Source of the DNA: Pirellulales bacterium
GTDB taxonomy: Bacteria; Planctomycetota; Planctomycetia; Pirellulales; Lacipirellulaceae
NCBI GenBank assembly: GCA_020849945.1
Contig: JADZFK010000152.1
Span: 1 to 35,266, forward strand
Reading direction: 5' to 3'
DNA: 35,266 nt
Shown: one piece after another, positions 1 to 7,421 of the stretch
How positions within the stretch are numbered: position 1 is the stretch's first letter
How the letters are laid out: each line of letters starts with the position of its first letter
The notes under the pieces: generated by a model
Seen by the model: the letters and a program-made list of their open reading frames with translations, nothing else
Told to the model about the DNA's origin: nothing
The model's database searches: none
Position numbers and translations under genes: made by a program

Positions 1-253
1 ACAAGCCAGGAGATCGTTGGAAGCAAGGTCAACCGCCCGTCGCTACGAGACAGGGTGTTTCCACCGTTCCTTGGGGTAGGGGGACTTGCGACTGGTTTTC
101 TCCGTGGCTCCGTGCCTTGTATGTATTCGCCGAGCCGTCTCGGCTCGGCGAACTGGCATGGGCTCCTGCACCCGATCGTCCGGCCCAAAGGGCCGGGCTA
201 TGTAGAATCAACACAGCCGCCTCCGTGGTTTTGATTGTGAGAAATGCGGACTA
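1..253. repeat. Interrupted copy of palindromic intergenic element
   Basis: Bases 1-116 match the reverse complement of 11287-11402 with 7 mismatches in 116. The match resumes at 222-253, where it pairs with the far end of the same element. Bases 117-221 are absent from the other copy, so this copy carries a 105-bp insertion. The element is cut by the window edge at base 1. It contains the CACGGAG-type arms seen in the other elements of the window, and no gene. Confidence 0.85.
117..221. repeat. 105-bp hairpin-rich insertion nested in the repeat
   Basis: This segment interrupts the element at 1-253 and is missing from the copy at 11249-11448. It holds two strong hairpins. One has 10-bp arms (129-151, core GCCGAGCCG / CGGCTCGGC around a TCT loop). 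The other has 7-bp arms (180-196, CCGGCCC-AAA-GGGCCGG). The first hairpin recurs at 20806-20826. GCC at both edges makes the exact borders ambiguous by 3 bp. It is probably a small REP/MITE-like sequence; no coding potential is seen. Confidence 0.7.
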
Positions 254-308
254 ACGCTTCGGGTTCGTGAGTCCACGCTGTCCCGAATATGAATCACGGA
301 TCGGCCCC
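254..308 (+). repeat. 55-bp dispersed repeat, copy A
   Basis: A 55-bp block starting ACGCTTCGGGTTCGTGAGTC and ending GGATCGGCCCC recurs in the same orientation at 24090-24144 with 5 mismatches. Both copies are intergenic. The function is unknown. From 309 to about 622 I see no convincing gene; the short open frames there have no recognisable protein features. Confidence 0.8.
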
Positions 309-625
309 GAGCGACTGGCCTACTTGGCGGTCTTTTTGCCACATGCTTCGTGCTGGGAACAAGAGTACAGAGAGGCCGCCGCTAGAATTGGTGTCGAAGC
401 TGACGCTGGAAGGGCCGAGCCTTGACCGGGAAGATCGGCAGATGCGGCATAACCCGCAAAGCCGCCCAACCAGGAGCCTGAAGTGCGTGCCAGCAAGGCT
501 TCGGGTGCGAGACAAATCGGGGACCGGTTGCTAAAATGAGGGCATTCCCTCTCTTTTCTTTTTTTGCCAAAAAGCGGCTCGCCGCAAGGCTCTAACGACG
601 CGATCGCATCCTGCCGAGGCTCTTG

Positions 626-1558
626 ATGAAGGTTCTGATTACCGGTGGCGCCGGGTACATAGGCAGCATTCTTGCCGAACAATTGCTTGCACGTGGAGAC
701 GAGGTTCACGTTGTCGATAGCCTCGTGCATGGCGATCATTGTTTATTTCAATTGTGCGCGAACCCGAAGTTCGAGTTTACCCGGGGCGATGTGCGCGATC
801 GAGAGTTGATGGCCCGCGTGGCCAAGGATGCCGACGTAATCGTGCCGCTTGCGGCCTTGGTGGGCGCGCCAGCCTGTGCCAAGGACCCCATCGCGGCCAA
901 GGCCGTCAACTACGAAGCGGTGCTGCAGCTAGCAAAGCTGCGATCGCCTTCGCAGCTTGTCATTTATCCGAATACGAACAGCGGCTACGGCATCGGGGCA
1001 GGCGATTCGTTCTGCACGGAAGATAGCCCGCTCGAACCGATCTCGGTTTACGGTCGTACCAAATGCGATGCCGAGCTAGCCCTGCTGGAGCAGTCGAACG
1101 TGGTGACGTTCCGGCTGGCCACCGTGTTCGGCGCTTCGCCCCGAATGCGGATCGACCTGCTGGTGAACCATTTTACGTACTGCGCGGTGAAGGACGGTTA
1201 CCTCGTGGTCTTTGAGAAGCATTTTAAGCGGAACTATGTACACATCCGCGACGTGGCCGACTGCATGATTTACGCGATGGACAACCGCGAGAAGATGATC
1301 GGCCGCTCGTTTAACCTGGGATTGGATAAGGCCAACCTCACGAAGCAGCAGTTGTGCGAGAAGATACAGGAGTACGTGCCGAAGTTCTTCGTGCATTATG
1401 CCGAGATCGGCGAAGACCCGGACAAGCGAGATTATGTTGTATCGAACCAACGGTTGAGGGAAGCTGGCTTCGAGGCCCAGCGTGGCCTGGAAGTGGGCAT
1501 CCCCGAACTCATCAAAGCTTACCGTACGCTCCCCCTGGGAAGTTACCGCAATGCCTGA
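626..1558 (+). CDS. NAD-dependent epimerase/dehydratase (extended SDR), heptose cluster
   Basis: A protein of about 310 residues of the extended short-chain dehydrogenase family. The N-terminal Rossmann dinucleotide motif is TGGAGYIG (residues 6-13), and the catalytic Tyr-xxx-Lys is YGRTK (Y142, K146). The segment PNTNSGYGIG lies where the active-site Ser/Thr is expected. ATG 626 is preferred; TTG at 623 would add one residue. The stop overlaps the start of the GHMP kinase by 8 bp, so the two are probably cotranslated. In this context it should act on a nucleotide-activated heptose, as an epimerase, dehydratase or reductase. The exact reaction cannot be read from sequence. Family confident, substrate inferred. 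Confidence 0.9.
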   Translation: MKVLITGGAGYIGSILAEQLLARGDEVHVVDSLVHGDHCLFQLCANPKFEFTRGDVRDRELMARVAKDADVIVPLAALVGAPACAKDPIAAKAVNYEAVLQLAKLRSPSQLVIYPNTNSGYGIGAGDSFCTEDSPLEPISVYGRTKCDAELALLEQSNVVTFRLATVFGASPRMRIDLLVNHFTYCAVKDGYLVVFEKHFKRNYVHIRDVADCMIYAMDNREKMIGRSFNLGLDKANLTKQQLCEKIQEYVPKFFVHYAEIGEDPDKRDYVVSNQRLREAGFEAQRGLEVGIPELIKAYRTLPLGSYRNA

Positions 1559-2630
1559 CGCAATCCTCTCGACGAAAGAAACGACGCTGAAGCCCAGCAA
1601 GAAATTGCAGTGCGACATCATCCGTGCGAAGTCGCCGCTACGGGTGAGTTTTACCGGTGGCGGCACCGATGTGCCCGCCTGGTACGAAGTGAATCCCGGC
1701 GCCGTGCTTTCCTCGACGATCAATCGTTACGCCTACGTAACGCTTTACCCGCGCGACGATCGGCAAGTGCGGATTCGGTCGCTGGATTTGGGTTTCTCGA
1801 TCGACTTCGATTTAGACCACGGCCCGGCTTACGATGGGGCGCTCGATTTGGCCAAGGCGGCCATCAAGCGGCTCGAGATCGATCGCGGCATGGATATCGA
1901 TATCCGGTCGGATGCCCCCGCCGGCAGCGGTTTGGGCGGCTCCTCGGCCCTTACCTCGGCCCTGCTCGGCGCGCTGGCCGAGTTCCGCGGCCTCAAGCTC
2001 ACTCGCGAACAACTGGCCGAGCTGAACTACACCGTCGAGCGAATCGACCTCAAGATCGCGGGCGGCAAGCAGGATCAGTATGCTACGGCCTACGGCGGCT
2101 TCAATACGATCAAGTTCTGCAAGGATTTGATCGCGGTGGAACCGGTCGAAGTCAGCCCTTCGATCGTGAACGACCTGGAAGCCCACTTGCTGCTGTGTTA
2201 CACGGGGAAAGTGCGAGCGCACGGCAACCTGGTTGCCAAGCAGGTCGAAATGTTCCAGCAAGGGCGTACCACGACAATCGACGGCATGAAGCGGCTCTAC
2301 GACATGGTCTTCGAGATGCGCGACGCTCTTGTGGAGGGCGACTTGGATTGTTTCGGCCACCTGATGCACGAAGCACAGATCAACAAAATGCGAATGAACC
2401 CGCACGTCACCGAGGGCACGGCGATCGACTCGATGTACGAAGCGGCGATGAATGCGGGTTCGCTGGGCGGCAAGCTGCTCGGCGCGGGGGGCGGCGGTTA
2501 CGTGGCCTTCTACTGCCCGACGAACAAGCAGCACGAAGTGCGGGCCGTACTCGAATCGATGGGCGGCACGATCAGCGATTTCGCCTTCGATGAGCAAGGC
2601 ATGCAGGTATGGCGCAGTGCCAGCCGGTAA
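1551..2630 (+). CDS. hddA: D-glycero-alpha-D-manno-heptose-7-phosphate kinase (GHMP kinase)
   Basis: A 359-residue GHMP-family kinase. Motif 1 is PLRVSFTGGGTDVP (29-42), the ATP-binding motif 2 is PAGSGLGGSSA (123-133), and the glycine-rich motif 3 is GGKLLGAGGGGYVAF (306-320). Such kinases (HddA) phosphorylate heptose 7-phosphate at C1 to the alpha-1,7-bisphosphate. This is the entry to the GDP-heptose route, unlike the ribokinase-type HldE of the ADP-heptose route. ATG 1551 is chosen because the protein fits the family from there and overlaps the previous stop by only 8 bp; a longer frame would run into the preceding gene. hddC, gmhB and gmhA follow, which supports the heptose assignment over fucose or galactose kinase. 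Confidence 0.9.
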   Translation: MPDAILSTKETTLKPSKKLQCDIIRAKSPLRVSFTGGGTDVPAWYEVNPGAVLSSTINRYAYVTLYPRDDRQVRIRSLDLGFSIDFDLDHGPAYDGALDLAKAAIKRLEIDRGMDIDIRSDAPAGSGLGGSSALTSALLGALAEFRGLKLTREQLAELNYTVERIDLKIAGGKQDQYATAYGGFNTIKFCKDLIAVEPVEVSPSIVNDLEAHLLLCYTGKVRAHGNLVAKQVEMFQQGRTTTIDGMKRLYDMVFEMRDALVEGDLDCFGHLMHEAQINKMRMNPHVTEGTAIDSMYEAAMNAGSLGGKLLGAGGGGYVAFYCPTNKQHEVRAVLESMGGTISDFAFDEQGMQVWRSASR

Positions 2631-2639
2631 GAGTTGTTT

Positions 2640-2780
2640 CTCACAAATACCACGGAGACACGGAGGCACGGAGCGAGCGTATTGGTCATTGGTGATTTGA
2701 AATGAGCCATTACTGAAATGGCCGATGGCGAATGACAAATCTGCAATGACGATTTTCTTTTCGGTGTTCTCTGTGGTGAG
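2640..2780. repeat. Palindromic intergenic element between hddA and hddC
   Basis: A 141-bp element with inverted ends: CTCACAAATACCACGGAGAC on the left and a right end whose complement reads CTCACCACAGAGAACACCG. The right-hand half contains AATGACAAATCTGCAATGAC, closely matching AATGACCAATTTGCAATGAC in the element at 5972-6140. The same ACGGAGGCACGGAG arm occurs at 11281-11294. It fills nearly the whole gap between two genes of one pathway. It may form a long RNA hairpin that affects downstream expression; this is inference. Confidence 0.75.
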
Positions 2781-2807
2781 TAATCGGGGATTAGGGGAGC
2801 GGCGGGG

Positions 2808-3560
2808 ATGAGCGAAGCCGCGAATCACGCATCTCGGGCGGCATCGAGCGTGAGTGCCATCGTGCTGGCGGGCGGGCGTGGTACGCGGCTGCAGGCTGTC
2901 GTTGCCGATCGGCCCAAACCGCTGGCGCTCGTGGCGGGCCGGCCTTTTGTTACGTATTTGCTCGATCAACTGGTCGATGCTGGAATCTGCAACGCCGTGC
3001 TTTCCACCGGCTACCTGGCCGAGCAGTTCGAAACGGAAATTGGTCCGAAATACCACGACCTTTCAATCGCTTACGCGCAGGAAACCGAGCCGTTGGGTAC
3101 CGGTGGCGCTATTCGATTTGCGGCCGACGAGGCGGGCTTGCCGCGCGAGGTCGAGCACGTGTTGGTAATGAACGGCGACTCCTATTGTGCCGCCAATTTA
3201 GAGGCGTATATCGAGTGGCACATTGCGAGCGGGCACGACGTTTCGCTACTCTTGGCGAGAGTGGAAGATGCCTCGCGGTACGGCACGGTGATGTCGGGGG
3301 CCGATGGCCACATCACGGCATTTCTGGAAAAACAGCCCGAACAAGTAGCGGGGAACATCAACGCGGGCATCTATCTTTTTCGCCGAGAGATGCTCGGTCA
3401 GTTTCCGCCTGGGCCTTCGTCCATCGAGCGCGACCTCTTCCCTGTGTGGATTCAACAGTGGCAGGTAAAGGGCTGGGTGACCGATGCACAGTTCATCGAT
3501 ATCGGCATCCCAAGCGATTACGAGCGGAGTCAGCACTTCATGCGAGAGGTAAAGCGATGA
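2808..3560 (+). CDS. hddC: D-glycero-alpha-D-manno-heptose 1-phosphate guanylyltransferase (HddC-like)
   Basis: A 250-residue nucleotidyltransferase with the sugar-phosphate NTP-transferase signature LAGGRGTRL (20-28), PKPL (37-40) and a metal-binding MNGDSY (121-126). Its length and fold fit the short bacterial guanylyl/thymidylyl transferases. In this cluster it should convert heptose 1-phosphate plus GTP into GDP-heptose. Specificity for GTP rests on the neighbouring GHMP kinase and GmhB, not on a residue I can identify. A purine-rich GGGGAGCGGCGGGG precedes ATG 2808. The 3' end overlaps gmhB by 4 bp (ATGA), indicating coupled translation. Confidence 0.85.
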   Translation: MSEAANHASRAASSVSAIVLAGGRGTRLQAVVADRPKPLALVAGRPFVTYLLDQLVDAGICNAVLSTGYLAEQFETEIGPKYHDLSIAYAQETEPLGTGGAIRFAADEAGLPREVEHVLVMNGDSYCAANLEAYIEWHIASGHDVSLLLARVEDASRYGTVMSGADGHITAFLEKQPEQVAGNINAGIYLFRREMLGQFPPGPSSIERDLFPVWIQQWQVKGWVTDAQFIDIGIPSDYERSQHFMREVKR

Positions 3561-4150
3561 CCCACTCTCCTCCGCCAACGGTACCGACGCCTCCCACGGT
3601 GTTTGTCGATCGAGACGGTACGATCAACCGCGAGGTCCATCACCTTTCCGACCCGGCGCAATTGGAGCTACTGCCTGGGGCGGCCGCGGGGCTGCGGGCA
3701 CTTTGCGAGGCGGGGTGCCCGCTGGTGGTCATCTCAAATCAATCGCCGATCGGCCGCGGCCTGTTTACCGAGGAACGATTACTGGAGATTCAAGCTCGAT
3801 TGAACGAGATGCTCTTGGCCGAAGGGGTATCGATTACCGGGTGGTACTGGTGCCCTCATGCCCCGTGGGAGGCCTGTGCGTGCCGAAAACCGGCCCCCGG
3901 CATGTTCATCAAGGCGCGCGACGAATTGGGGGTTATACTAGAAAGTTCCTGGATGATCGGCGATCGGCTGACCGATTTGCTGGCCGGGCGGCAGGTTGGT
4001 GCGAAGTGTGTTTTGGTGGCGACGGGCTACGGCGAGGCGGAATCGGCCCTGCCGGAGCGCGAGGCGTGTGTCGATTACTTCGTGCCAACGCTCCGCGAGG
4101 CGGCCGGCGTGATCCTCGAATCGGTTCGTGCGGCGGGAGGTAGCGGCTAG
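3557..4150 (+). CDS. gmhB: D-glycero-D-manno-heptose-1,7-bisphosphate 7-phosphatase (HAD family)
   Basis: A 197-residue HAD phosphatase of the histidinol-phosphatase-like/GmhB branch. Motif I is FVDRDGT (16-22) with the nucleophile and acid/base Asp residues. Motif II is SNQ (60-62), motif III Lys is in CRKP (K111), and motif IV is MIGDRLTD (133-140). The GmhB-type zinc loop is visible as CPH and CAC (C99, H101, C107, C109). It removes the 7-phosphate of heptose 1,7-bisphosphate before nucleotidyl transfer. ATG 3557 overlaps the stop of hddC as ATGA. The longer upstream frame is rejected because it lies inside hddC. Confidence 0.92.
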   Translation: MTHSPPPTVPTPPTVFVDRDGTINREVHHLSDPAQLELLPGAAAGLRALCEAGCPLVVISNQSPIGRGLFTEERLLEIQARLNEMLLAEGVSITGWYWCPHAPWEACACRKPAPGMFIKARDELGVILESSWMIGDRLTDLLAGRQVGAKCVLVATGYGEAESALPEREACVDYFVPTLREAAGVILESVRAAGGSG

Positions 4151-4283
4151 GGCACGATTGCACACCTTGCTCATGGCTGTTCCGCGCTCCGCTGCGCCGA
4201 GCCTCCGCGTCGCGGCTAAACGGGCGTGGTCGAATAATTGCGGATTATGAACTGTCTCTTTTCGTTTTCAAGAAGACCTTACG

Positions 4284-4910
4284 GTGTTGAACCCAGACAA
4301 TAACGCGTTGATTGCCTTCGCGCAGAACCATTTGCGGACGAGCGCCGAGACGAAGCAGCGGTATGCCGATGCCTCGGCGGCCGAGCTTGTGACGGTTGCC
4401 CGCGCGGTGGCCGATTGCTTCCTCGCCGGTGGCAAGCTGATGCTGTGCGGCAACGGCGGCAGCGCGGCCGATAGCCAGCACATGGCGGCCGAGTACACGA
4501 GCATCCTTTCGCAAAAGTTCGATCGCCGCGCCCTGCCCGCCCTTGCGCTGACGACCGATTCTTCGTTCCTCACCGCCCGCGGTAATGATTATGGCTTCGA
4601 CTCAGTATTTTCGCGCCAGGTCGAAGCGTTGGGCAAGTCGGGCGATGTGCTGATTGGTAGCTCTACGAGCGGCAATTCGAAGAACGTGCTTCTGGCATTC
4701 GAAGTGGCGAAGCGGATGGGATTAAAGACGGTGGCCCTCACAGGCAGCACGGGGGGCAAGATGGCGACGCTCGTGGATCATTGTTTGCGTGTGCCTTCCG
4801 ATTCGACCGCTCATATTCAGGAATGCCACATTGCGATGGGGCACATCATCGTGGCGACGGTCGAAAAGCTTCTGTTCAATTCCGATGGCAGCGATCGGGC
4901 GCAGCGATAA
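4284..4910 (+). CDS. gmhA: Sedoheptulose-7-phosphate isomerase (SIS domain)
   Basis: A 208-residue single SIS-domain protein. The conserved segment CGNGGSAADSQHMAAE (55-70) holds expected zinc ligands H66 and E70. The phosphate-binding loop is SSTSGNSKN (126-134), and Q179 and H187 match the spacing of the other GmhA zinc ligands. It converts sedoheptulose 7-phosphate to D-glycero-D-manno-heptose 7-phosphate, the substrate of the GHMP kinase upstream. The start appears to be GTG 4284 (TTG 4287 is possible); no ATG is in frame nearby and the ribosome site is weak. It lies 133 bp after gmhB, the widest gap within the four-gene heptose set apart from the repeat-filled one. Confidence 0.92.
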   Translation: MLNPDNNALIAFAQNHLRTSAETKQRYADASAAELVTVARAVADCFLAGGKLMLCGNGGSAADSQHMAAEYTSILSQKFDRRALPALALTTDSSFLTARGNDYGFDSVFSRQVEALGKSGDVLIGSSTSGNSKNVLLAFEVAKRMGLKTVALTGSTGGKMATLVDHCLRVPSDSTAHIQECHIAMGHIIVATVEKLLFNSDGSDRAQR

Positions 4911-4993
4911 TGCCTCGGAGGTAACGTGAACCATCGCGCGATTCTGATTCATTTTACACAATTCTCGTTTCATAATAGTGGTTGGTGGTATCA

Positions 4994-5962
4994 ATGACGA
5001 AACTTCAAGGTAAGCGAATACTGGTTACGGGCGGCGGTGGTTTTCTGGGAAGCCACGTGGTGGAGCAACTTCGAGCGCGTGGTTGCGACGACGTGTTTGC
5101 AGTCCGCAGCCGCGAGTACGACCTGGTAACCGAGGCCGACACGATCCGGCTGTTCGAGGACCACCCGGCCGATATTGTGTTTCACTTGGCGGGCTACGTA
5201 GGCGGCATCGGGGCGAACAAAACTTTCCCGGCCGACTTCTTCTACCGCAATCTGATGATGGGCGCGCACGTGCTCCACTACGCGTGGAAGACGGGTGCCA
5301 CGAAGGTCGTGGCGGCGGGAGCCGGGTGTGGCTATCCCGAGGCGGCACCGCTGCCGATCAAGGAATCGGACTACTGGAACGGCTACCCGCAGGACGATAG
5401 CGCCCCGTATTCGCTCGCCAAGCGGATGCTGCATGTGCAATCGTTCGCTTACTGGCGGCAACACAAGTTCCCGATCTTGGTTGCGATCCCGGGCAACATT
5501 TATGGGCCGTACGACAACTTCGATTTGGAAGCGGCCCACGTGATTCCGGCTCTGGTGCGGAAGTTTGTCGAAGCGGCCGACGACGGCAAACCCGAAGTCG
5601 AAGTGTGGGGTGCCGGCAAAGCCACCCGCGATTTCTGCTACGCGGGCGACGTGGCCGAAGGGATGATCCTCATGGCCGAGAAGATCGAGGAGCCGGTGTT
5701 GCTCAACATGTCGTGCGGGGCCGAGGCCAGCATCCGCGAAGTGGTGGATGCACTGACGAAAATCACCGGCTTCCGCGGTGAGATCAAGTGGCTGGCGAAC
5801 AAGCCGGAAGGGCAAGCGCGGCGGCTGTTCGACATGTCGAAGGCCGAATCGCTCCTTGGCTTCCGGTGCCGGACATCGGTGGTCGACGGACTGACGATCA
5901 CGAGCGATTGGTATCGGGCCAATCGGGCGAATGCCCGCAACCTGGTGGCCACCTCGTTCTGA
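4994..5962 (+). CDS. GDP-L-fucose synthase-like SDR with altered active-site serine
   Basis: A 322-residue extended SDR closely resembling GDP-4-keto-6-deoxymannose epimerase/reductase (Fcl/WcaG). Visible features are TGGGGFLG (12-19), YSLAK (Y139, K143), the family segment NIYGPYDNFDLEAAHVIPAL (168-187) and VWGAGKATRDF. Against the family pattern GSSCIYP, this protein reads GAGCGYP (109-115). The usual catalytic Ser is therefore Ala, while the Cys (C112) and His (H182) associated with epimerisation are kept. That alignment is from memory. ATG 4994 is preferred over TTG 4982. In this cluster it probably acts on a GDP-heptose derivative, but the reaction is unproven. Confidence 0.85.
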   Translation: MTKLQGKRILVTGGGGFLGSHVVEQLRARGCDDVFAVRSREYDLVTEADTIRLFEDHPADIVFHLAGYVGGIGANKTFPADFFYRNLMMGAHVLHYAWKTGATKVVAAGAGCGYPEAAPLPIKESDYWNGYPQDDSAPYSLAKRMLHVQSFAYWRQHKFPILVAIPGNIYGPYDNFDLEAAHVIPALVRKFVEAADDGKPEVEVWGAGKATRDFCYAGDVAEGMILMAEKIEEPVLLNMSCGAEASIREVVDALTKITGFRGEIKWLANKPEGQARRLFDMSKAESLLGFRCRTSVVDGLTITSDWYRANRANARNLVATSF

Positions 5963-5971
5963 ACCGAATTT

Positions 5972-6140
5972 TTCACCAAAGAGTTCACAGAGTGCACGGA
6001 GTGGAAAGGGGAATTATAGGTCATTGCACATTGGTAGTTTGTCATTGGGCCTTTTCAGAAATCGCCACTTTCAATGACCAATTTGCAATGACATTTTCCG
6101 CCTCCTTCCACTCTGTGGCCACTGTGTACACTGTGGTGAA
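5972..6140. repeat. Palindromic intergenic element downstream of the Fcl-like gene
   Basis: A 169-bp element with terminal inverted repeats of about 33 bp. The left end is TTCACCAAAGAGTTCACAGA and the right end complements to TTCACCACAGTGTACACAGT. An inner inverted pair, GTCATTGCACATTGG against CAATGACCAATTTGCAATGA, completes the hairpin. It is related to the element at 2640-2780. No open frame of note. Confidence 0.8.
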
Positions 6141-6200
6141 TAACTAGCTAACCGCATTACTTCAAACGTTTGAATCGCTGACTGTTTTTAGTTTTCCGCC

Positions 6201-7409
6201 ATGCGCATAGTTGTTCACGATTACGCGGGCCACCCGGGCCAGGTTTATATGAGCCGCGAACTTGCGCGCCGGGGGCACGAGGTGCTCCACCTGTACGCGG
6301 GTTCGATTGAAACGCCGCGGGGCGAACTCGTGAAGTTGCCGACCGACCCCTCCACGTTCGAGGTGGAAGGCGTTTTTCTGCCCAAGCCATTTCTTAAGCA
6401 CACATACGTGCGTCGGCAGATGCAAGAGATTCAGTACGGCCGGTTGCTCGTCGAGCGGATCGCCAAGTTCAAGCCTGATGTCGTGCTTTCCGGCAATACG
6501 CCGTTGTTTCCGCAGGGGCGGCTCATACGCAAGTGTCGCCGATGGGGTATCGGCGTCGTTTTTTGGGTCATGGATGTGTACGGGCTGGCGGTCAATGCCG
6601 CGTTGCGGGGAAAAATCCCCGTCGTCGGGGCGATGGTGGGCAGCTACTACATGTGGTTGGAGAAGCAACTGCTTCGTAAGAGCGATAAGATCGTGCTCAT
6701 CTCCGAAGGCTTTACGCCGGTAGTGGAAGGCTGGGGTGTGCCGATACGGAACGTGCTCGTCGTGCCGTTATGGCCGCCGCTCGAGGAACTGCCCGTGCTG
6801 CCAAAGGAAAACGATTGGTCGCGGAATCACGGATTCAATCGCACGATAAACCTCATTTACTCGGGCACGCTAGGCTCGAAGCACAACCCGGAAACGCTGG
6901 TGACGCTTGCCGAGCGGTTCCGCAACCGCCAAGATGTGCGCGTGATCGTCATTTCAGAGGGCGCGGGCAATCGTTATTTGCAAACGCGGATAGCGGAAAC
7001 AGGGCTGACGAACCTAGTCCTCATGCCATACCAGCCCTATGAGCAGTTGCCGCAAGTGCTGGCCTCGGCCGACGTGTTACTCGCGCTGCTGGAGCCAGCG
7101 GCGGGCGAGTTTTCGGTGCCGGGAAAGGTGTTGAGTCACCTGTGCGCGGCCCGGCCACAAGTTGCGGCCGTGCCCATGGTGAACCGGGCAGCCAAAGTGA
7201 TTCAAGAAAGTGGCGGCGGCTTTGCGATCCCTGTCGGCGATCACCCCGCATTTCTGGATGCCGTACAGAAACTGCTCGACGACGAGCCGCTCAAGCACGA
7301 GATGGGACACCGGGCGCGGGCTTATGCCGAGTCGGAGTTTGACATACGAAAAATTGCGGCCAGGTTTGAAAATATCTTGGAAAGCGCGTGCCCACGGTGC
7401 GCGAAGTGA
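6201..7409 (+). CDS. Glycosyltransferase, GT4-like (WbuB-type)
   Basis: A 402-residue GT-B glycosyltransferase. The N-terminal domain starts MRIVVHDYAGHPGQVYMSRE and includes WVMDVYGLA. The C-terminal donor-binding domain starts near residue 220 with LIYSGTLGSKHNPETL, followed by MPYQPYEQLPQVLASADVLL and FSVPGKVLSHL, typical of group 1 (GT4) enzymes. No membrane segment is obvious, so it should be cytoplasmic or peripheral. It probably transfers a sugar from a nucleotide donor to a lipid-linked glycan; the adjacent GDP-heptose genes make a heptose plausible. It is 12 bp upstream of the next SDR gene, so the two are likely cotranscribed. Confidence 0.88.
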   Translation: MRIVVHDYAGHPGQVYMSRELARRGHEVLHLYAGSIETPRGELVKLPTDPSTFEVEGVFLPKPFLKHTYVRRQMQEIQYGRLLVERIAKFKPDVVLSGNTPLFPQGRLIRKCRRWGIGVVFWVMDVYGLAVNAALRGKIPVVGAMVGSYYMWLEKQLLRKSDKIVLISEGFTPVVEGWGVPIRNVLVVPLWPPLEELPVLPKENDWSRNHGFNRTINLIYSGTLGSKHNPETLVTLAERFRNRQDVRVIVISEGAGNRYLQTRIAETGLTNLVLMPYQPYEQLPQVLASADVLLALLEPAAGEFSVPGKVLSHLCAARPQVAAVPMVNRAAKVIQESGGGFAIPVGDHPAFLDAVQKLLDDEPLKHEMGHRARAYAESEFDIRKIAARFENILESACPRCAK

Positions 7410-7421
7410 GGTTATTCACCC

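Noticed and set aside
289-570. Short open frames on both strands upstream of the first SDR gene
   Set aside because: They begin inside the 55-bp dispersed repeat or lack any domain, signal or ribosome site; the composition looks random.
2640-2780. Possible CRISPR-like or riboswitch region
   Set aside because: There are no regularly spaced direct repeats and no recognisable riboswitch core; the structure is explained by a single inverted-repeat element.
1812-3056. Long minus-strand open frame across hddA and hddC
   Set aside because: It lies opposite two well-supported kinase/transferase genes and crosses the palindromic gap; its residues show no family features. It is typical of high-GC shadow frames.
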